Made by a program: the position numbers and the translations under genes
DNA from: Aquimonas sp046318115
Lineage (GTDB): Bacteria > Pseudomonadota > Gammaproteobacteria > Xanthomonadales > Xanthomonadaceae
DNA length: 19,709 nt
NCBI GenBank assembly: GCA_046318115.1
Contig: JBKCVA010000096.1
Span: 1 to 19,709 of the forward strand
Direction of reading: 5' to 3'
Shown here: in pieces, positions 13,656 through 19,709 of the stretch
How positions within the stretch are numbered: the stretch's first letter is position 1
Layout of the letters: every line of letters starts with the position of its first letter
Notes under the pieces: generated by a model
Told to the model about the DNA's origin: nothing
Databases searched by the model: none
Seen by the model: the letters and a program-made list of their open reading frames with translations, nothing else

Positions 13656-14669
13656 ATGACGATCAAGGTCGCGATCAACGGTTATGGCCGCATCGGCCGA
13701 AATGTGCTGCGCGCGCTGTACGAGGCGAAGCGCACCAACGAGATCCAGATCGTCGCGATCAACGACCTGGGCGACGCCGAGACCAATGCCCATCTGACCC
13801 AGTACGACACCGCCCACGGCCGTTTCCCGGGCGAGGTCTCGGTCGATGGCGGTGATCTGATCGTCAACGGCGACCGTATCAAGGTCTTCGCCGAGCGCGA
13901 TCCGGCCAAGCTGCCCTGGGGCGCGCACGGCGTCGACGTGGTGTTCGAGTGCACCGGCCTGTTCACCAGCAAGGCCAAGGCCGCGGCGCACATCGCCGGC
14001 GGCGCCAAGAAGGTGATCATCTCCGCCCCGGGCGGCAGCGATGTCGACGGCACCTTCGTGTTCGGCGTCAACCACGACCAGCTCAAGGCCTCGCACGAGG
14101 TCATCAGCAACGCCAGCTGCACCACCAACTGCCTGGCCCCGCTGGCCAAGGTGCTGCACGACGTGGTCGGCATCGAGCACGGCCTGATGACCACCATCCA
14201 CGCCTACACCAATGACCAGGTGCTGACCGACGTCTACCACTCGGACCTGCGCCGCGCGCGCTCGGCCACGATGAGCCAGATCCCGACCAAGACCGGCGCC
14301 GCCGCCGCGGTCGGCCTCGTGCTGCCGGAGTTGAATGGCAAGCTGGATGGCTTCGCCATGCGCGTGCCGACGATAAACGTTTCGGTGGTCGACCTGTCCT
14401 TCGTCGCCAAGCGCGCAACCACCAAGGACGAGATCGACAGCGCCGTCCGCGCCGCCGCCGAGGGCCCGCTGAAGGGCATTCTGGGCATCAACACCAAGCC
14501 GCTGGTGAGCGTGGACTTCAACCACAACCCGCACAGCTCGGTCTATGACGCCACCCAGACCCGCGTCATGCAGGGCACCCTGGTCAAGGTGCTCTCCTGG
14601 TACGACAACGAGTGGGGCTTCTCCAACCGCATGCTGGACATGGCCATCGCCTTGATGGCGGCCAAGTAA
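13656..14669 (+). CDS. gap: Type I glyceraldehyde-3-phosphate dehydrogenase
   Basis: The product has 337 residues and is complete. It converts glyceraldehyde-3-phosphate, NAD and phosphate to 1,3-bisphosphoglycerate in glycolysis. The NAD-binding fold shows INGYGRIGRNVLRAL and AINDL, the aspartate favouring NAD. The active site is SNASCTTN (C155) with H182 (TTIHAYT). Phosphate-site segments HSDLRRARSA and PTKTGAAAAVG and the ending WYDNEWGFSNRM are standard. The segment NDLGDAETNAHLTQYDTAHGRFPG resembles the form I know from betaproteobacteria. ACGAGGA precedes the ATG. No other glycolytic gene is adjacent, and it has its own promoter candidate and a strong hairpin downstream, so it is probably a single-gene unit. 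Confidence 0.97.
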   Translation: MTIKVAINGYGRIGRNVLRALYEAKRTNEIQIVAINDLGDAETNAHLTQYDTAHGRFPGEVSVDGGDLIVNGDRIKVFAERDPAKLPWGAHGVDVVFECTGLFTSKAKAAAHIAGGAKKVIISAPGGSDVDGTFVFGVNHDQLKASHEVISNASCTTNCLAPLAKVLHDVVGIEHGLMTTIHAYTNDQVLTDVYHSDLRRARSATMSQIPTKTGAAAAVGLVLPELNGKLDGFAMRVPTINVSVVDLSFVAKRATTKDEIDSAVRAAAEGPLKGILGINTKPLVSVDFNHNPHSSVYDATQTRVMQGTLVKVLSWYDNEWGFSNRMLDMAIALMAAK

Positions 14670-14693
14670 GCACCTTTAGGCACTGAACGGACG

Positions 14694-14727
14694 CGCGAAC
14701 GCCCACCCCGAGCGGTGGGCGTTCGCG
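14694..14727 (+). terminator. Strong hairpin terminator after gap
   Basis: CGCGAACGCCCACC and GGTGGGCGTTCGCG form a perfect 14-bp stem with a CCGAGC loop, 24 bases after the gap stop. The following sequence is TATG, without a real T-run. The stem alone is the strongest between-gene hairpin in the window. Confidence 0.65.
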
Positions 14728-14850
14728 TATGTGGCGTCTGCGTTCCATTGCACGCGGTGGAGCTGCGCCAGAAGGGCGCGCGTGCCTGGCGCTGAGCACC
14801 GCGCGAGGTTGTATTGCCCTCAGACGACAATCCGCAGGCAACAGAACCCA

Positions 14851-14875
14851 AATCCTTGCCCTCGCGCTCTGCGCT
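14851..14875. repeat. Copy 2 of a dispersed 25-bp intergenic repeat
   Basis: These 25 bases match copy 1 at 1969-1993 in 22 positions, in the same orientation. They lie 50-80 bases before another run of CCCAAT heptamers and a CGGACC-GAT-GGTCCG hairpin (14894-14908). The 293-base gap between gap and the hydrolase gene holds nothing coding. Confidence 0.55.
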
Positions 14876-14926
14876 CAGGCGCTCATCCGCATTCGGACCG
14901 ATGGTCCGTAAACACGCCTCTTCGCT

Positions 14927-14956
14927 CCCCAATCCCCAACCCCCAATCCCGGCTCC
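14927..14956 (-). repeat. AATCCCC heptad tract with G-quadruplex motif on the minus strand
   Basis: Five C-runs (14927-30, 14934-37, 14940-44, 14948-50, 14954-56) separated by 2-4 bases give five G-runs of three or more on the minus strand, a canonical G-quadruplex pattern. The tract ends 6 bases before the hydrolase start codon. Its last 18 bases to 14962, AATCCCGGCTCCCAAGCC, recur at 17294-17311 with one change. Confidence 0.7.
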
Positions 14957-14962
14957 CAAGCC

Positions 14963-16486
14963 ATGAAAAAATTCCTGATCATCGCCGTCGGCGTGCTGAT
15001 GCTGGTCGTGATCGGCCTTGAGCCGGTGCTGCGCAGCTTCCGCTACGACATCGAGACAGCGCAGCTCGAAGCACCGGACAGCGGCCGCTTCACCCGCAGC
15101 GTCAGCTGCTGGTTCGGCGACGGCTGGCTTGAGCGCAGTGAATGCGCCTGGCTTTACCCGAGCCAGCAGGGCGAGGCGATGACCGCGCTGCCTGTGGTGA
15201 TCCTGCGCAGCGGTCTGCTCACGCGCTCGGAAACGGCGACGGTCTATCTCAGCGGCGGCCCCGGCGGCTCCAGCTATCTGTACGAGGAGGCCATGCCCTG
15301 GTGGCGCGACTGGATGCAGCAGCGCATGGGCCTCGATCACGACCTCGTGCTCTACGACCAGCGCGGCACGGGCTACGCCACCCCGCGCCTCGATTGCCCC
15401 GAGTTCGACGCCGCTGCGCGCCGGTTGATTCTCGAAGGTGCATCGATCGACGCGCAGTGGAAAGAGACCGTGCCGCTGCTGGAGGCCTGTGCTGCGGAGG
15501 TGCCGAAGGCCGAGCGACGCGAGGGCCTGTATTCCACCGCCACCGCCGCCCAGGACCTGCGCGAACTGGTGCGCGCCCTGCGCGAGGAGTTCGGCTATCG
15601 CGAGGTGCACCTCTACGGCGTGTCCTACGGCACGCGTCTCGCCCAGGTCGCGCTGGCCGAACCGATCGAGGGCGTCGGCCGTGTTGTGCTGGACGGCTTC
15701 TATCCAGCGGGGCTGGAGTTGATCGGCCGCTTCGCTGACGACTATGCGCAGGTGCTCGCCGCAGCGCAGACGCAGTGCGAAGGGCGGGGCGGCTGTGCGC
15801 GCGCCAGCCTGCGCAGCCTGCTCGCGCAGGCACTGGAGAGACTGTCCGCGCAGCCCGTCGATCTCGCGCTGCCCGCCTTCGAGGAGGCCGCGACCACGGT
15901 CGGGGCGCAGCCCGAGACGCTGCGCCTTACCCCCGAAAACCTGTTCGCGCTCGTTGAAGCCCAGCTCACCTTCGGCCTGCCCGTGGCCGAGCTGCATGCC
16001 CTGCTGCAGCAGGCCGCGCGCGGTGAGTTCGATGCGCGCTGGGAGGAACTCGCCGCCGACTGGGTCTACACCCTGGACGACCCCGAGTTCAGCACCCTGT
16101 CGATGGCCCTGATCGAATGCCGCGACAACCCGCCGCTGCGCCGCGAGACCGTGGCGGCCGCGATCAAGGCTCACCCCGACTGGGCGGCCCTGATGCACAC
16201 GCCCGACATCGCCTTCGAGCAGTGCGGCCGACTCGGCGTGCGCCCGCAGCCGCTGCGGCCCAGCGTGATCCGCCAGCCCACGCTCCTGCTGGCCGCCGAG
16301 TTCGACCCGCGCACGCCCACGATGCCGGCACTGCAGCAGGCGCAGGGCTTCACCCAGCTGCAGACCCTGGTGCTACCGCGCAGCGGCCACAGCATGACCG
16401 ACCTGGATGATTGCGCTGCGGCTGCGGCGGGGGCGTTCCTGAATCGGGGTGCTGCGCCGCCGGAGCGGTGTGTGACGGTCCCTTGA
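14963..16486 (+). CDS. Membrane-anchored S33-family alpha/beta hydrolase (tripeptidyl-aminopeptidase-like)
   Basis: The product has 507 residues. An N-terminal hydrophobic segment (2-20, KKFLIIAVGVLMLVVIGL) acts as an anchor or signal. The hydrolase core shows the oxyanion region VYLSGGPGGSS, DLVLYDQRGTGYATP, the nucleophile elbow GVSYGTR (S221), the acid D448 (AAEFDPRTP) and the histidine H476 (RSGHSM). The last 100 residues fit a TAP-like C-terminal domain. A helical cap spans roughly residues 260-400. It probably removes short peptides or prolyl residues from N-termini in the periplasm. No Shine-Dalgarno is visible, because a CCCAAT repeat abuts the ATG. Its stop is directly next to the stop of a convergent remnant. 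Confidence 0.92.
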   Translation: MKKFLIIAVGVLMLVVIGLEPVLRSFRYDIETAQLEAPDSGRFTRSVSCWFGDGWLERSECAWLYPSQQGEAMTALPVVILRSGLLTRSETATVYLSGGPGGSSYLYEEAMPWWRDWMQQRMGLDHDLVLYDQRGTGYATPRLDCPEFDAAARRLILEGASIDAQWKETVPLLEACAAEVPKAERREGLYSTATAAQDLRELVRALREEFGYREVHLYGVSYGTRLAQVALAEPIEGVGRVVLDGFYPAGLELIGRFADDYAQVLAAAQTQCEGRGGCARASLRSLLAQALERLSAQPVDLALPAFEEAATTVGAQPETLRLTPENLFALVEAQLTFGLPVAELHALLQQAARGEFDARWEELAADWVYTLDDPEFSTLSMALIECRDNPPLRRETVAAAIKAHPDWAALMHTPDIAFEQCGRLGVRPQPLRPSVIRQPTLLLAAEFDPRTPTMPALQQAQGFTQLQTLVLPRSGHSMTDLDDCAAAAAGAFLNRGAAPPERCVTVP

Positions 16487-16959
16487 TCAGTCCTTTGCCA
16501 GCGCATTCGCCAGCGCCTGCACACGCGCGCCGAAGTCCGCGTAGTCATGGCCCGCGCCGGGGCTTGGCCGTTCGCGGATCTGGCGTACCGCCACCAGCTC
16601 CGCTTTGGGAATCACCACGAGGTACTGCCCAAGCCAGCCCCGCGCTTCGTAGGCTTCGATGGGCCCCTCCTCAGGATGGAAGGGGCGCCATGGCCCCACA
16701 CCGTGCGGTTCGATCAGCAATCGCTGCCACTCGCTGCGCCAGTCCTTGCCGAGCTGCGCGCTGAGCGCGGCATACAGAGACTCGGCGGAATTGAAATCGC
16801 GTCCAAGCATCGGACGTATGCACCTGCCTCAATGTGGTCGAGTGCCGCCTTTGCGTCGATGGAGAGGGCCGCAGCTCCAAGGGTCGCGCTTGTGGCGGTA
16901 AGCAGGAGTGCAAGCAGGGTGAGCCGAGCGCGCTTCAGTCGGCGTGGCGGTCCCAACAT
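16487..16959 (-). pseudogene. Decayed beta-lactamase-family serine hydrolase
   Basis: Two pieces lie in different frames. From an ATG at 16959 one frame encodes a signal peptide (MLGPPRRLKRARLTLLALLL, then TATSATLGAAA) and ALSIDAKAALDHIEAGAYVR. Near 16810-16820 the reading must shift. The second frame then gives 107 residues ending in WRPFHPEEGPIEAYEARG and WLGQYLVVIPKAELVAVRQIRE, the C-terminal signature of class C/serine-hydrolase proteins. The SxxK and YxN active-site motifs and about 250 residues between are absent. I infer an internal deletion plus frame change. A short functional protein from the ATG at 16819 seems unlikely. The stop abuts the convergent hydrolase stop with no spacing. 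Confidence 0.65.
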
Positions 16960-17066
16960 GGCCTGCGTTCGCGATGGCATGGCATTCCGCGCCCTTGCGT
17001 GTGCGGCGGATGGACTTCTATTGGATGCCCGGCAGCGCCCTGAGTGGCTGCCGCCGAAGCATGGGC

Positions 17067-17191
17067 CTTGACCCACCGCGACGCGACATTCGACGTGTCG
17101 CGCTTTTTCCTGCCTGCAGTTCAGCCGGAGCGCGTCATTGCCGATGCGTCAGGTGTCGGAGGACGTCCGGGCCGCGCAGCGGTGGGTCAAG
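17067..17191. repeat. MITE-like element with 13-bp terminal inverted repeats
   Basis: CTTGACCCACCGC (17067-17079) is the exact reverse complement of GCGGTGGGTCAAG (17179-17191). The right end also folds by itself as GGTGGGT-CAAG-ACCCACC (17181-17198). The 125-base unit has no coding capacity. I found no clear target duplication, so mobility is an inference. Confidence 0.5.
17082..17107 (+). terminator. Intrinsic terminator
   Basis: CGCGACA and TGTCGCG form a 7-bp stem around TTCGACG, followed by CTTTTT. This is the only hairpin in the window with a proper T-run. It lies about 600 bases past the nearest plus-strand gene and inside the inverted-repeat element, so it may belong to that element. 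Confidence 0.6.
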
Positions 17192-17234
17192 ACCCACCCT
17201 ATGCCCGGTGGTGAGGGCGGCACGGGTCTGGAGT

Positions 17235-17304
17235 CCGAATTCCGAACCTCGAACCTCGAACTCTGAACCGCGAATCCCAAATCCCAAATCCCAAATCCCG
17301 GCTC
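17235..17304. repeat. Tandem 7-base repeat array next to alaS stop
   Basis: About ten units run in strict 7-base register: CCGAATT, CCGAACC, TCGAACC, TCGAACT, CTGAACC, GCGAATC, three copies of CCAAATC, then CCGGCTC. The array ends exactly where the alaS stop codon begins (17305). The minus strand carries three GGGATT(T/C) units. Confidence 0.8.

Positions 17305-19709
<2,405 letters not shown>

Larger units (their letters stand above)
16960..17304. other. 345-base non-coding region with terminator, inverted repeat and heptads
   Basis: There is no credible coding sequence between the remnant and the alaS stop. From left to right it holds an AT-poor lead-in without recognisable signals, a 13-bp inverted repeat pair (17067-17191), a terminator hairpin with T5 inside it (17082-17107), and a 7-base tandem array (17235-17304) running into the alaS stop codon. 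The promoter of the decayed gene would also have been here. Confidence 0.6.

Noticed and set aside
13368..14534. Long minus-strand extension of the S1/P1 nuclease through gap
   Set aside because: The sequence is antisense to gap, which is highly conserved. The nuclease signal peptide at 13367 marks the real start.
14727..14911. Small plus-strand open frame between gap and the hydrolase
   Set aside because: It begins in the terminator arm, has no ribosome-binding site and overlaps the dispersed repeat. The composition is Arg/Ala noise.

Overview
The window looks like a chromosomal segment of a high-GC gammaproteobacterium, most likely in the order Lysobacterales (Xanthomonadales: Lysobacter/Rhodanobacter-like). 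The main support is a close PilZ of the Xanthomonas type, a DNA-binding/Ser-Thr kinase fusion, a ComEA-type helix-hairpin-helix protein, many secreted or anchored peptidases, a C-terminal 'FSDGFE' tail on a secreted protease, and AATCCC heptad repeats between genes. No tRNA, rRNA, CRISPR array, prophage or insertion sequence with a transposase was recognised. I count 16 intact or edge-truncated genes and one decayed gene.

Layout. (1) 1-1371, minus: a winged-helix/Ser-Thr kinase fusion, cut by the window start, divergent from pilZ (1546-1902, plus). (2) 2052-4752, minus: a three-gene operon corC, a DUF4105/Lnb-like membrane protein, and an NnrU-family protein. (3) 4887-7319, plus: a large secreted M14 zinc carboxypeptidase, convergent with a HutD/Ves protein (7358-7942, minus). 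(4) A 220-bp gap holding four hairpins, then comEA-like (8163-8462, minus) divergent from an M20 metallopeptidase (8731-10218, plus). (5) 10284-11559, plus: a compact operon of a GlsB/YeaQ membrane protein, a META/HslJ lipoprotein and a SET-domain methyltransferase. (6) 11600-13367, minus: an unrecognised P-loop protein and an S1/P1 nuclease. (7) gap (13656-14669, plus) with a candidate promoter and a 14-bp hairpin terminator, then an anchored S33 alpha/beta hydrolase (14963-16486, plus). (8) 16487-17304: a beta-lactamase-family remnant, a terminator, a MITE-like inverted repeat and a tandem heptad array. (9) alaS (17305-19709, minus), missing its N-terminus at the window edge.

Most genes are housekeeping or envelope functions: type IV pilus assembly, envelope and ion homeostasis, extracellular protein and nucleic-acid degradation, DNA-uptake-like HhH, glycolysis and translation. 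The parts most worth a second look are the kinase fusion, the Lnb-like protein sitting where lnt usually follows corC, the stress-membrane/lipoprotein/SET operon, the hairpin cluster at 7986-8150, the repeats at 14851-14962 and 17067-17311, and an abrupt GC drop in the 5' part of alaS.
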